Below, piece by piece: positions 1-10,288 of a stretch of 36,759 nucleotides of DNA. Origin of the DNA: Chara braunii (taxonomy: Eukaryota > Streptophyta > Charophyceae > Charales > Characeae); assembly GCA_003427395.1 (NCBI GenBank), contig BFEA01000179.1:602199-638957 (forward strand). Direction: 5' to 3'. Numbering within the stretch: the stretch's first letter is position 1; each line of letters starts with the position of its first letter. The notes below the pieces were generated by a model, which searched no databases, was not told the origin of the DNA, and saw only the letters and a list, made by a program, of their open reading frames with translations. A program made the translations under genes and the position numbers.

Positions 1-11
1 TTTTTTTTTTT

Positions 12-78
<67 letters not shown>
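1..78. repeat. poly-T plus (CT)n microsatellite
   Basis: Twelve T residues run straight into a CT dinucleotide tract broken by a single TTT. It is a plain pyrimidine microsatellite at the window edge and may continue to the left. Confidence 0.95.
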
Positions 79-82
<4 letters not shown>

Positions 83-188
83 TGTCGATTGTTTGCTAAA
101 CACACACACAAACATGTATATGTGTGATATTCTTTGTACGATGATCAATTGTTCACAGCAATGTGTATCTCCTTTAAGCAATCAATCA

Positions 189-1310
189 AGCATCTGTTTT
201 TTAACTTCAAATTTTTGATATGCCACTTAAACTTCAATTTGTTTGCCATGTGCACATCTGTCAGCCAATCTACCCAGTCGTGCCTCTTTGGCAACGATTC
301 AAGTTTGCGACTAATATGTTCAATATGTCATTTTCATAAATTCATTTGAAAGGTTCTTAGTCAAAGCCACCATACGTTTTTCCGACAATTAATGGCTCTA
401 AGTGAAAGCCATATGAAATGACGTTTTTTTTTTAAGTCAACGAACAAGCCCTAAGCGAAGGCATTAATACAAATGACCCTAAGCGAAGGCCTAACTATAG
501 ATGACCCTAAGCGAAGGCCTAAGTATAAAGATTAAGTACAAAAAACAAATGTAATGTCAAATAACCCTAAGTGAAGGTCATATCAAATGAAAACTTCTTT
601 CTATAAGATGTCATATGAAACTAGATTACACGCCCTCCGTGAATGTCATGCTGAACTATTCATTTCAAAGGCTCTAAGTGAAAGCCACTAGACATATTCT
701 CAAAAGTTAATGGCTTTAAGTAAAAGCCATACTAAATGACATTTTTTTTAAAGTCAACAAACATGCGCTTTTCAACTTCAAATTTTTGATATGCCCCTTA
801 AATTTCGATTTATTTGCCATGCGCACATCTGCCAACCAATCTACCCAGTCGTGCCCCTTTAGCAACGATTGAAGTTTGCGATTAATATGTTCAATATGTC
901 ATTTTCATAAATCCATTTAAAAAACCACCACACATTTTTCAAAAATTAACGGCTCTAAGTGAAAGTCATATGAAATGACACTTTTTAAAAAGTCAACGAA
1001 TAGACCCTAAGCGAAGACGTAATTACAAATGGTCATAGTGAAGGCCTAAACCAAATGTAATGAAGGTCATATCAAATGAAAACTTCTTCTATAAGATGCC
1101 ACGTGAAACTAGATTACACCCCCTAAGTGAATGCCAAGTTGAACTATTCATTTCAAAGGCTCTAAATGAAAGTCATTAACAATTCTTAAAAGTTAATGAC
1201 TCTAAATGAAAGTCATACGAAATGACACTTTTTCTAAAGTCATCGAACATGCCCTAAGCAAAGGCCTAACTACACATGGCCGTAAGCGAAGGCCTAATTA
1301 CAAATATCAT
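189..1310. repeat. degenerate tandem repeat built of short hairpins with a CTAAGYGAA loop
   Basis: A block of about 570 bp at 201-470 recurs at 771-1015 with the same order of landmarks (ACTTCAAATTTTTGATATG, then the CTACCCAGTCGTGCC stretch, then the hairpins). Inside both blocks and downstream lies a short motif of the form stem-CTAAGYGAA-stem. Clear examples are 392-412 (ATGGCT/AGCCAT), 670-686 (GGCT/AGCC), 710-730 (ATGGCT/AGCCAT), 1196-1216 (ATGACT/AGTCAT) and 1278-1294 (GGCC/GGCC). The stems change on both sides together. Other copies are imperfect (for example 475-491). No coding frame is evident; the 71-residue frame at 134-349 has no recognisable feature. Function unknown. Confidence 0.75.
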
Positions 1311-2661
1311 TTCAAACAATGAAAGTGAATGTCATAATCAATAATAAGTCATTAGTAAAAGTTAATTTTCTTGAGAAAAATGTAATGTTAAAAATATTAA
1401 TGTCATAACCTATGAATAAAACTTTTCAAATGCTATAAGAAATGACACGTGTTACGTATTTAGAAAACACATCTTCACTAACAAGTTAATGTCAAACAAT
1501 TTGTGTTTTGTTTTGATGTGCTGCAAATCATTGCTTAATTGATTATGGTGCGCCATGCGTAAGAGGACATACGAAGTGCTGCGCCCTCATCGACATATTC
1601 TCTTGGCGTTGGTCACGACTCTCTCTGCCCAACTCAAAGAAACCAACAGAAGTTTAAAACTTTTGACGAAATTGCTACAAGTCTGCAGTCAACATCAATG
1701 AACAACGTCTTGTTATTACAAATCAAATATCAAGCTACATGATACGACGACTCTAATAAATGTTGACGAAACATTCTCAATTAGTTTTAGTATATAAAAA
1801 TGGAATTACAATCCACTTCTTACATTTAATAAAAAAAATAAAATATCATATAATCCATTAATAGATGAATCTTAAGACTCTTCCTCAAATGCAGTAATAA
1901 TCAAAAAAAAAAAAAAAAGATTAAACAAACATTGATTTCAATAATTAGTAGATGACACCAATAACAAAGATTATATATAAAATGGTCATCAAAAAATTAT
2001 TAGTTCTTTTTATACTTAATTATTTTTTTTAGCAATTTCTTTCACGCATTACAATACTAACATTCTTCATATACTATCATTAAACTATCGTCGAATGTAC
2101 CGACTGCACTAAGTCTATTAGTTTTTATCATTTTTTTTTTCCTTTTTTTTTTTTCTCTTTCTCTCTCTCTCTCATTGGAACTTTTTTCTTTCTTTTTATT
2201 TCCCCCCTATATTTTTATTTGTTTTTTTAATGAAGGATTTTGTTTCCACATTAACTTCATTTTCATAAATTTTCCATTTTTCAATTTCATAAAGGTTATA
2301 GTTACAGATGAACCTTCCGTTTTAAGTATTTAATTGTTAATCCCACATATTTGATAAATGAAACATAACTTGTATCGAAACTCCAGTTATCATTGACGAA
2401 TGAATACTTTTGTAACTCTAAAACATATTATGCATTAATACATAAATCTTTATATTGTTTCTGAATGCAATAATAATAATAAAATTAAAAAATAAATTCA
2501 AACATTAATATTTATAATTAGTAAATGGGATGACATCAAAAACTTTATATAAGATAGTCATTATGACATTACATATATATTTTTTGCAATATTTTTAAAA
2601 CTTTTATAATGCCACAATTAGTAATGACCTTTGAAGGTTTACAAGGAGCAGGGTATGTCCT
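1311..2661. other. AT-rich non-coding stretch with one decayed duplication
   Basis: Very AT-rich DNA with poly-A and poly-T runs and a small CT tract near 2155-2173. A segment around 1890-1990 (ATGCAGTAATAAT, then ACATTGATTTCAATAATTAGTA, then a TATATAAAATGGTCAT-like end) resembles 2462-2562 in the same order, so it is an old duplication. I see no gene or RNA gene here. Confidence 0.6.
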
Positions 2662-2883
2662 GCCACATAGTGATCCCATTGCGTCTCTAAGCCAAGAACT
2701 CAAGGTCCGGCCTCCAACGAACATCAACAATATTTCTTAGCATTTTCCTCAATTAATCCTCTGCAATACTTCGCCACATAGTAATCCCATTGTGTCTCTA
2801 AGCCAAGAACTCAAGGTCCGTTCTCCAGCGGATATCAACAACATTTCTTAGCATTTTCCTCAATTAATCCTCCGCAATACTTT
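2662..2883. repeat. 111-bp tandem duplication, two copies
   Basis: Copy one spans 2662-2772 and copy two 2773-2883. Both begin GCCACATAG and contain CTCTAAGCCAAGAACTCAAG and TTAGCATTTTCCTCAATTAA. They differ by a modest number of substitutions. Non-coding. Confidence 0.9.
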
Positions 2884-3535
2884 CTTATTTATTTTATCAA
2901 GTTCTCAGTTTTTCCAAAAAAAAAGAAAAGATATACAAATGGGATACTGTACCTAGTTTAGATAGAGAACCGTGACAAATAAACCCTTAATTCGAATTCA
3001 AAGCCATTGGCTACATTTTTTTTATCCAACTGCATTATAATTCACTATGACTATCTATAATTCTATATTTCTCATGTGTCACGATGATTGCCACCTACAA
3101 CATCGACATCTGAAACATCTCCACACCTAATCGACTTCAAGAATACGTCAATAAATTAAAAAAATGAAGTGCTCCTAAATTTTGTTCACATCTTTCCCTA
3201 TTCGGTACCATTTTACAATAATCTTTAAAATCATTAATCTGAACAATTCACAACCCAAAGATTCCAATATAGTGGTTTTCAACGTATGTGTCAAACTGAC
3301 AAAAATCAACAAAGTTGCCTGTTGCAAATCGCGAGCCTAAAATTGCTGGCACCGTCTGCCTTGGACAATACCAATCCACGAAACACAACGCAAATTCGGC
3401 ATAAAATAACGAACCCATTTGGATGCGTGGTAAGACCGTAAAAAAATCGCCACACGGATTCAACACATTTTTCATTTTCGTCACTCAACGATGTATGAGG
3501 CAACGAAAAAAGTACTTCCAACTTCATCGATTTTT
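2884..3535. other. no recognisable feature
   Basis: AT-rich and then mixed sequence. Short open frames on both strands overlap one another and the following CT tract, show no protein-like composition, and are taken as chance. Nothing can be assigned. Confidence 0.5.
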
Positions 3536-3541
3536 CTCGCT

Positions 3542-3590
<49 letters not shown>

Positions 3591-3613
3591 TTCTCTTACA
3601 CTCTCTTTCTCTG
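3536..3613. repeat. (CT)n microsatellite
   Basis: Interrupted CT dinucleotide tract. It produces artificial S/L- and E/R-rich open frames on the two strands, which should not be read as genes. Confidence 0.95.
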
Positions 3614-3696
3614 TTGCGCGCGTGCACATAGTCTCATTGCTTTTGCTACCTTAGGGCTGCATTCCCCTCGCCCACGTTGTACACAATATTAATAAA

Positions 3697-3759
3697 AAGG
3701 CGGAGAAGTTGAAATATGTGTTGCTGCTCCTAGATATGGAGAAGGCCTATGACAGGGTT
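3697..3759 (+). pseudogene. LINE (L1-type) reverse transcriptase fragment
   Basis: Twenty-one codons read in frame and include the peptide VLLLLDMEKAYDRV. This is the hallmark of motif A of non-LTR retrotransposon reverse transcriptases (hydrophobic run, catalytic Asp, then EKAYDRV). The similarity stops exactly where the solo LTR begins at 3759, and the expected following WxFL segment is absent. No other LINE domain was seen on either side of the LTR. It is therefore a truncated relic, either interrupted by the LTR insertion or joined to it by rearrangement. The motif is short but distinctive; the family is inferred. Confidence 0.7.
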
Positions 3760-4368
3760 GTGACGCCCAACCTGATGCCCAAGGCGACTTCCTGTTTCAG
3801 AGTGAGGGGCGGCCCAGAAGTGCGCAATAGAGGTGTGCCAAAGACTTTAGGAAAGTGGGGGTGGAGTCCTAGGTCGAAACTGAGATGTTCAGTGTCAAGT
3901 TTCAAGGACAGAAGTGCAAGTGGCTCGGGGGAGGAATAAATTTTCTGTTTTACCCTTCTTAGAACCGGGCGGCTAGTTTCGTCGGCCTCGTCGCCTGGGG
4001 CGGATTCGTACACTGTGCACAAGAGGAACACAGTGGGTGTCTCTCTGTGTAAACACTTGTTGTCGACGGGTTTCACATATCTTGGGATCTGACGTGGACA
4101 GCGTCAGCCGGAGGCTGTGTTCTCGACGCTCAGTCTTGGAACGGGCTCGTCTAATAAACCCTGCGGCCCGATAGGTGTAATACTATTGACACTCATAGCA
4201 CGGTCTCCGGGGCTAGAAGGGAGCTATTGCATCCCAAAGGACGACCGTTGGATTGTGATAAGGGAAAAGGAGATAGAAGGGTCGAAAGTTAGTCTTGATG
4301 GTGACGAATCCCGATTTCACGTAGTACTGGTGGTTACGTGTGTTGGGGTAATCCGGAATTCGCAGATT

Positions 4369-4626
4369 TCACCCTATAGCCTTCTGAAAGTCCCACGCAC
4401 ACATTCGATCGTTCTCAGTTTGGCAGGGATAGGCCTGAAGCCTCAAGTTTGATCGGCGGAAGAGGTGTTCGTTTTCCCAGTATTCTCGGTACTCGGGATC
4501 CCTCAGACAGTCACGACCGGTGATGCACAATGGACTACCAAAGTCCATGCTCTGTGAGAAAGACTTAATTCGTTCTTCAGTGCATGCAAGGTGTGATCGG
4601 GTTGGAGACGGACTATGTAGACACAC
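4369..4626 (-). pseudogene. copy of the LTR-internal ORF, stop-terminated
   Basis: This minus-strand frame is the counterpart of the 106-residue ORF at 24043-24363. The two share peptides such as GRDCLRDPEYREYWEN and WDFQKAIG. Here the frame ends after KAIG because a CGA codon in the other copy reads TGA. Replacements and silent changes between the copies are about equally frequent by eye. That gives only weak evidence of past protein-level constraint. The product, if any, is unknown. Confidence 0.4.
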
Positions 4627-4964
4627 ATATATGTGATGCCTGCCTTTTCGTGGTCGTTCGTGGTTTATTCAGGGCGACAACCTCTACGGACTTAATGGAA
4701 AAATAGACGATCTGATGAACGTGCTGTGTACAAAAATACGGGTGCGAAAGAGAAATCGAGAACACTCATGCTTTCAAAGCAATCAACTGACCAATCAATT
4801 TGAGCAACCATCATACATCATGCATCGAAAAAAAAAGATGAGGGAGAAAGAGACAATTCACACACCAAGTGAAGAAAATACGAATCCGAGCTTGCCAAAA
4901 ACGAAGATAGTCAAGACCCAAAATCAAAATTATACAGAGGATGTGAAGAGATAACGCCGCTTCA

Positions 4965-4975
<11 letters not shown>

Positions 4976-5023
<48 letters not shown>
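4976..5023. repeat. (CT)n microsatellite inside the LTR
   Basis: CT tract at the same relative position as the GA tract at 23253-23331 in the inverted LTR copy, so it is an inherited part of the element rather than an independent microsatellite birth. Confidence 0.9.
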
Positions 5024-5070
5024 CATGTTTGTTCGATGTGAGCAGTCCATCACCACGCACCCACCAACAA

Positions 5071-5264
5071 CCCGAAGTTGTCACCCTACTTAGTCCGTGC
5101 ACGCAAGCTAGGTTCGCCCGTGTGCCACAGTCCATCACGACCGCACGTCATACCCGCATACCTAGAGCCCGAAGTTATCACCCCACTTAGTTCGAGCACG
5201 CAAGCTAGGTTCGCCCGTATACCACAGTCCATCACGACCGCACGTCATACCCGCATACCCAACA
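5071..5264. repeat. 97-bp tandem duplication inside the solo LTR
   Basis: Units 5071-5167 and 5168-5264 both begin CCCGAAGTT and contain CACGCAAGCTAGGTTCGCCC and CAGTCCATCACGACCGCACG. The corresponding place in the other LTR (about 23110-23210) has a single unit, so the duplication arose in this copy. Confidence 0.9.
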
Positions 5265-5991
5265 CCAGCCCGTTTGATCACCCAACTCCCTGCTCACCGT
5301 CTCGTCTATGCTTGTTAATCGATCCTCTCGATCGGGCTAACTCCCAAGTGTAGATTAGGGAGCGAATTAGTCACACTTACAAAATTTATAGCCCTCAGTA
5401 TCTGCGCGAGGTAATTTCGGATTATGCTGAGGTAGGAGGAGGAATGAAGGAGGAAGTGCCTACAGGTGCATGACTAGGCCGCGGCGTGGGGGACGAGGCC
5501 ACTCTCCACGCATCGATCCAGTCATGCATCTTCTTACCCAATGAGATAAATATAAGAGAGGTGCAAGTTTTAGCGTGGAAGGAAATCAAGAGGGAGAGGA
5601 TTACAGTTAAACCCGAGATTGTCGGGAAGGAGCAAGAAGAGTTTATAATTGTGATTATAATTTAGGCACGGCAGGAACAAAACGCAGGATGGGACGCAAC
5701 AAAGTGTGTGCGAGCAAGGAGCATTGTGTAGTTACGGCAACAAAAATCCACGAATATATTACGATGTCCCCAATTTCTAACTCAATTAAATTCTTAGTTC
5801 TCGTTTTTCTAAATTCAAAAAAAAAAATTCCGCGGGATGATCGCGCTAAAGTTATCTTCCCTACTTTTAGTAGAACAAGAAAAAAACTACGACAACCGTT
5901 ATTTTCGTGCTCGTTAAGGTGCGCTGCAACTTTCATCCGTCATGGGACCAAGCTTTCGCAAAAAGACGGGAACACTTGTTCAATTGGTTGG

Positions 5992-6357
5992 TGCAGCGGG
6001 CCTCCATCTGCCTTGGCCTACAACCAGGGCCTGTTCGACTATTTGCCGGTTCGGCCTGTGGGACCAGGTCGTGGCCTGACCCCACAGGCCGTGTACTATT
6101 CCAGTCCAATCCATTTCTGCCCGGTACCATTGTCGGTACCAGGCCAGTCCAGTCCAGCCCAGCCAGTCCGCTGGGGGTATACCCCAGTTGTTGTCTGTTT
6201 TTCAGTATTCTTCACTTTTGCACATCTTGAAGTTCGTGCGTTTTGAGTCTGCGTTGGAGCTGCGCTGTCCCTTCCAGCTCCATCTCTGCCTCCTCCTTTA
6301 TCAACCCTTCTTCTCCATCCTGACGGACCTCCATCTCGGCGGGTCCGACACAGTCGG
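5992..6357. mobile_element. ~366-bp hairpin-rich insertion in the solo LTR
   Basis: Homology with the other LTR breaks near CAATTGGTTGG (5981-5991) and resumes at CCCCTCTTTTCAACC (from about 6357); the other copy is continuous at this point. The inserted DNA has strong palindromes: GGCCTGTGG/CCACAGGCC (6053-6061 and 6082-6090), a CTGGGG/CCCCAG hairpin at 6171-6187, and two GGTACC sites. No coding capacity is evident. It may be a small non-autonomous element or captured DNA. The short GGTTGG near the left edge is similar to CGG at the right edge, but no convincing target-site duplication is visible. Confidence 0.5.
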
Positions 6358-6427
6358 CCCCTCTTTTCAACCTCTGAAATATAGTCATGCAGGAAGTCGC
6401 GCGTTTCCGAAAGTAGTTCGTCACATA

Positions 6428-7779
6428 TGTGACGCCCAGGGGGTTCCAATCTTATGCAAGCTCCTGCTTGCATACCCCATATCCCTCTACCTAAGAATGA
6501 AGAAAGAAGGGATGGAGAGAGAAAGGAAAGAAAAGAGGAAGGTGATGACCGAGATGAAGTTCACCGTTACTGCTCGATCTCAGTCGCTGAATAAAGGTCG
6601 CCCTTACTGCCATACTCGCGATTGTTATTGCCCCTTTGGCGGCACAGGTACTTGTAATAAAGGGGGCGGGGGTGGAGGGTGAGTTTGAGGAAGCGTCCGG
6701 ATGAAAAGAGTCAGCGGTCGCCCCCCAGTAGGGATAGTCGCGTATCGCACCAAACGATGGACACGTGGAAATCGGCGATTGTGATGGGGAAGGGAAGCGA
6801 TATAATCGGGATAGAGGGTACATAGGTTGCGCAGGAGGTCGGTGCGGAACTGCTCGTACTGCGTACAAGCGGGGATTGTCCTTGTAATTAAGCAGTAGAC
6901 TTCGATATTGTTGAAGTCTCGTCATTCTACACTGAAGAGGAGGATATGGAGGCGGAAGAAGGGGACGAGGGACTGGGTAGTCGAGTGGGGAAAAACTTCA
7001 GACACAAGACAGGTGGCATTGAATGGTAAAACAGAGAGGAAGGAAATGGGTGCCAGGTGTCGGAAAAGGGCGGGAGTTCCGAGATCTGGCAGAAAGAAAG
7101 ATGGTTAAGGGGACAAAGAGAGAACGGCTGGGGACGATGCCCGATCGCCCTCATCTTTACGTAAGCGAAGGGTTGGGCGGGGGGAGGGAGTGGGTGAGAA
7201 ACTTCGGGCTCTTCTCCTACTTCATTTTGCCCCTGCGGTTTCGCTATCACGTTCTTCTTCCTCCTTCGGCGGCCCCAGATACCGCGAGGGATCGTTAGTC
7301 GTTGCCTGCAACAGGCGTTGCTTTCCTTTTACACATCCCTTCGCCTTTCTTTCCGCTTTCTCGTCCCTTTCCTCGTGTTCTTCTTCTGAGGGCTCGCTTG
7401 AACCCGATTCCACACTCCGCTCCTCGTCTTGTAACACGATCACTTCCCAGAAGAATGAATCGACGATCTCGGCTGCGTTCAGGTACAGGATCAACAACAA
7501 ATAATATCGATTCTGGTCGTCGTATTTGGAAAGGCGCGTCCACAACAGCTGTGGCCTCAGTGTTTGCTCCAGCGTACCCTGCTATGGGTTCTTGGCGCTA
7601 TGATACATGATGTCGAGGGCAGATCGTCGAGGAGCTGCCCGAGAGGCACCAGCCGGAAGAGATCGATGCTCACCTCTCCAAACAGGATCCCAACAGTTCT
7701 CCCTCCTTATCCGATCTCCACGCCTGTACGAGCAACCACTCGATATCCTTGTCCAGGTCATCTGGATCAGCCGGCTCGG
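6428..7779. other. unassigned DNA beginning with an LTR-like end
   Basis: Two bases after the solo LTR the sequence reads TGTGACGCCCA (6428-6438), the same eleven bases that begin the solo LTR at 3759, but the continuation is unrelated. A perfect 9-bp hairpin (TATGCAAGC/GCTTGCATA) lies at 6453-6474. Several overlapping open frames on both strands, up to 164 codons, are low in recognisable features and mutually exclusive. I could not assign a protein to any of them. Confidence 0.4.
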
Positions 7780-8650
7780 ACCACGTTGTCGAGCGCATCG
7801 GTCCGGCACCGCACAAGCGGGGCGGGACCCTCCCGGCCGCGTCACGCAGGAGTTAGTCTGATCCTCGTCGCAATGCTCATGGAGCTTCCACGAGCCGCTC
7901 TGGCTGAGTGCGCCAGCCATATCTCTCGCGAGCCCTTACTCAATGCACATGGGGCCTAATCGAGGCACGACCTACCTCCACCTTACGAGAGTTGTCACCT
8001 CCATTCAGTGGGCATATCCCCGCCGAGCTACTAGTTCACAATACGAAAGCTAATCAGTTTCAATCGCTGAGGTGGAGCAGCCGAGGGCGTTTCTCGCTCA
8101 CTGTAGCATAGGGGGTACGCGCGGTTTTACACCTCTATCGGTAGTTCAAACTACATCCTCCACAAATAAGTCAAATCGGCGCACTTAACAACCATTTGCT
8201 CTAACCACTGAGCTACTAGAGATCTTTCTAATCGGGAAGGGGTCTATGGATCTGCACAACGCAAATTTCATTCTACGACATAGAGACAACTCCCGCCTAG
8301 GGGTAATTTAATATTGTCTGCACGCGCCTTGGGGGGTTGAGGTCCCAAACGAGACCCATCGTCGGTCGACTAGGACACTTCTCACACACTACCTGCACAC
8401 CACTCTAAAGATATAAAAACTAAAACACACACACATACACACACACAATGACACAAACAAAACAACGCATACACTTCTACTCCCTTCAGTAGTCATCCCA
8501 TAACTTTTCGATGCGGAAATCGGATAGGCGACGCGCTCGAGACTTACTATAAAATCGCCCGGACGCAGGGCCTTCCCATATCGACTAGCAATGTATGAAT
8601 ATGCAAGAAGTCGCGATGATGACATACTATGTAGTGCCCATAATCAAGCG
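7780..8650 (-). repeat. dispersed repeat family D, copy A
   Basis: The reverse complement follows 20850-21500 (copy B) closely. Landmarks are the ATTATGGGCACTACATA-type start, AAGGCCCTGCGTCCG, CGCGTACCCCCTATGCTACAG, TAGCTCGGYGGGGATAYGCC and GTGACGCGGCCGGGAGG, then the CGACAACGTGGTCC end. Relative to copy B it contains an insertion that includes a tRNA-like segment (8132-8222). No protein frame is shared between the copies, so the repeat is probably non-coding. Its mobile class is unknown. Confidence 0.7.
8132..8222 (-). repeat. tRNA-derived segment (SINE head or degenerate tRNA)
   Basis: On the minus strand a 7-base acceptor-like arm (TCTCTAG) is followed by TA and a perfect D-arm, GCTCAGTGGTTAGAGC, which also fits the pol III A box. 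At the far end AGTTTGAACTAC resembles a T-loop/B box, and ATAGAGG pairs with six of the seven acceptor bases. The middle contains TTGTTAA, as in an Asn anticodon loop, but its stem does not pair. It lies within the DNA that copy A of repeat D has in excess of copy B. A tRNA-derived SINE or a decayed tRNA gene are both possible. Confidence 0.5.
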
Positions 8651-9045
8651 GTCCCTCGTGGGATCGAGTACCGCTTATGACGCTCAAGTGTCAAACTCGA
8701 AGTATCGTGAAGGTTTACCCCTTCACGATATTGCACGGCTGAAGGAACAACCGTGCGGCCTCCGCGACACCTCCGACCTTCAGGCTGGGCGTCCCGGTAG
8801 GCACGACAAATAGGCTCTGCGAGGGGGGTGATCCCTTACATACAGAGTCTAGAACCTGGGATGTCTTGGATAAGGACCTCGAATCCAGGCCCAAGACTAA
8901 CGTCCGACTGAGAAATCTTTAAAAAACAAACAAACAGTAAAGGGAGGGAATTCCCCTTCCTCTCTCAACCTCGACCCCACTTAAACCCTTAAGCTTGGGC
9001 CCCTCAGGCCAAGCGAACACCCAAACATAGGTATGTGCGTATATA

Positions 9046-9077
<32 letters not shown>

Positions 9078-9092
9078 CTGGGTAATAAGTAT
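8651..9092. other. hairpin-rich left outer arm of the palindrome
   Basis: Contains a perfect 11-bp hairpin TATCGTGAAGG/CCTTCACGATA at 8703-8730 and GCACGG/CCGTGC at 8733-8756. These occupy the positions of differently sequenced hairpins in the right arm near 15105-15156. An (AT)n tract lies at 9039-9077. Short open frames here look fortuitous. Confidence 0.6.
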
Positions 9093-9301
9093 GTGACGAC
9101 CACTTCTCACAATCACAGTGTGACTCCCGACAACCATATATATGTATGTGATCGCAGGCAGTGAAATCCAAAGTCCGAACCACAGAACATACATGCAATC
9201 ACATCAAAATGTCAATCAGGAATCCACACACTACACAGAGTCAACTTCAACCATTCTCTAAACTCATACCCCTCACTTTAGTCATGCAAGCCCCAGACTT
9301 T

Positions 9302-10288
9302 AAGAGATGGTTAACGGGTGCATAGATTTTCAGATCTCCTGTCCAGGCAGTTCAACCACTTTAGGTTACTACACCACTTCCAGACTGTGTGTGGATCTGT
9401 ACATGGGGTTGTCTGAAACCGCCTTCAGGTAGTTCAACCACTTCAGGTTGATACACCACTTTCAGATTGCCTACATATTCATTGCAAATGGTGGGATGGG
9501 GGTACCTGAAACCCCTTTAAGAAGCTTCAACCACTTCAGCGGTTTCAAGTCCCCACCTGAAATTCCTGAAATGATCTGAAGTGGCTAAAGCTTCTGAAAG
9601 GGGTTTCAGGTACCCCTATCCAACCATTTGGATGGGGGTACCTGAACCTGAAACCCTTTTCAGAAGCTTCAGCCACTTCGGCGGTTTCAAGTCCCCACCT
9701 GAAATTCTTGAAATGACCTGAAGTGGTTGAAACTTCCGAGAGGGGTTTCAGGTACCCCCCATCCAAATGGTTGGATGGGGGTACCTGAAACCCCTTTCAG
9801 AAGCTTCAACCACTTAAGCGGTTTCATGTCTCCACCTGAAATTCCTGAAATGACTTGAAGTGGCTGAAGCTTCTAAATGTGTTTCAAGTACCTCAATCCA
9901 ACCATTTGGATGAGGTACCTGAAACCCCTTTCAAAAGCTTCGGCCACTTCAGCGGTTTCAGGTCCCCACCTGAAATTGACCTGAAGTGGTTGAAACTTCT
10001 GAAAGGGGATTCAGGTACCCCCATCCAACCATTTGGATGGGGGTACATGAAACCTCATTCAGAAGCTTCAGTCACTTCAGCGGTTTCAGGTCCCTACCCG
10101 AAATTCCTGAAATGACCTTAAGTGGCTGAAAAAACAGGCAGAAAAAAAAAAACAACAACATAAAACTTGTCATGCAAACCATCCGAAACTTCTGAAATGA
10201 CCTGAAGTGTCTCCAGGCCATTTCAGCGGTTTCAGACCACTTCAGAATATTTCATTTTGAAATTTCAGGTGGTCGTTAACCGCGAGTG
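9302..10288. mobile_element. Mutator-like non-autonomous element 1 (987 bp)
   Basis: Flanked by CAGACTTT at 9294-9301 and 10289-10296, an 8-bp (possibly 9-bp with one mismatch) target-site duplication. The ends share an inverted core, GATGGTTAACGGG on the left and CGTTAACCGC on the right. The corresponding place in the right arm of the palindrome (about 14560-14650) is uninterrupted. Size, end structure and duplication length fit a Mutator-like MITE. No transposase was seen. The interior is mostly the palindromic minisatellite at 9493-10112. Confidence 0.65.
9493..10112. repeat. ~127-143 bp tandem array whose unit is itself a palindrome
   Basis: Units start at about 9493, 9630, 9773, 9908 and 10035 with GGATGGGGGTACCTGAAA or a close variant. 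Each unit reads out through CCCCTTTCAGAAGCTTC, CCACTTCAGCGGTTTCAGG, ACCTGAAATTCCTGAAATGA, and then back through CTGAAGTGG, GAAGCTTCTGAAAGGGG and TTTCAGGTACCCCCATCC. Every unit can therefore fold on itself, and adjacent units can pair with one another. Open frames across it are by-products of the repeat. Confidence 0.9.

Larger units (their letters stand above)
3759..6425 (-). mobile_element. solo LTR of the window's Ty3/gypsy family
   Basis: The minus strand of this segment matches the LTR at 22316-24812 nearly end to end, including the CT/GA tract and a matching AT-rich end. On the plus strand it starts TGTGACG (3759-3765) and finishes CGTCACA (6419-6425), a 7-bp terminal inverted repeat with the usual TG...CA ends. 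No internal gag-pol sequence adjoins it, so it is a solo LTR. It carries two differences from the other copy: a 97-bp internal tandem duplication (5071-5264) and an insertion at about 5992-6357. It lacks the ~300-bp segment found at 23639-23938. The flanking five bases (AGGGT and TATGT) do not form a target-site duplication, so the insertion site has been rearranged or the ends have drifted. Confidence 0.82.

Noticed and set aside
446-540. CCCTAA words resembling plant telomere repeat
   Set aside because: They occur as CCCTAAGCGAAGG inside hairpin units about 30 bp apart, not as contiguous CCCTAAA repeats.
386-1300. CRISPR-like array
   Set aside because: Eukaryotic context, short imperfect repeats with uneven spacing, no cas genes, and the spacers themselves are repeated.
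8919-9198. Minus-strand ORFs with YIYIYI repeats
   Set aside because: Translation of the (AT)n tract at 9039-9077.
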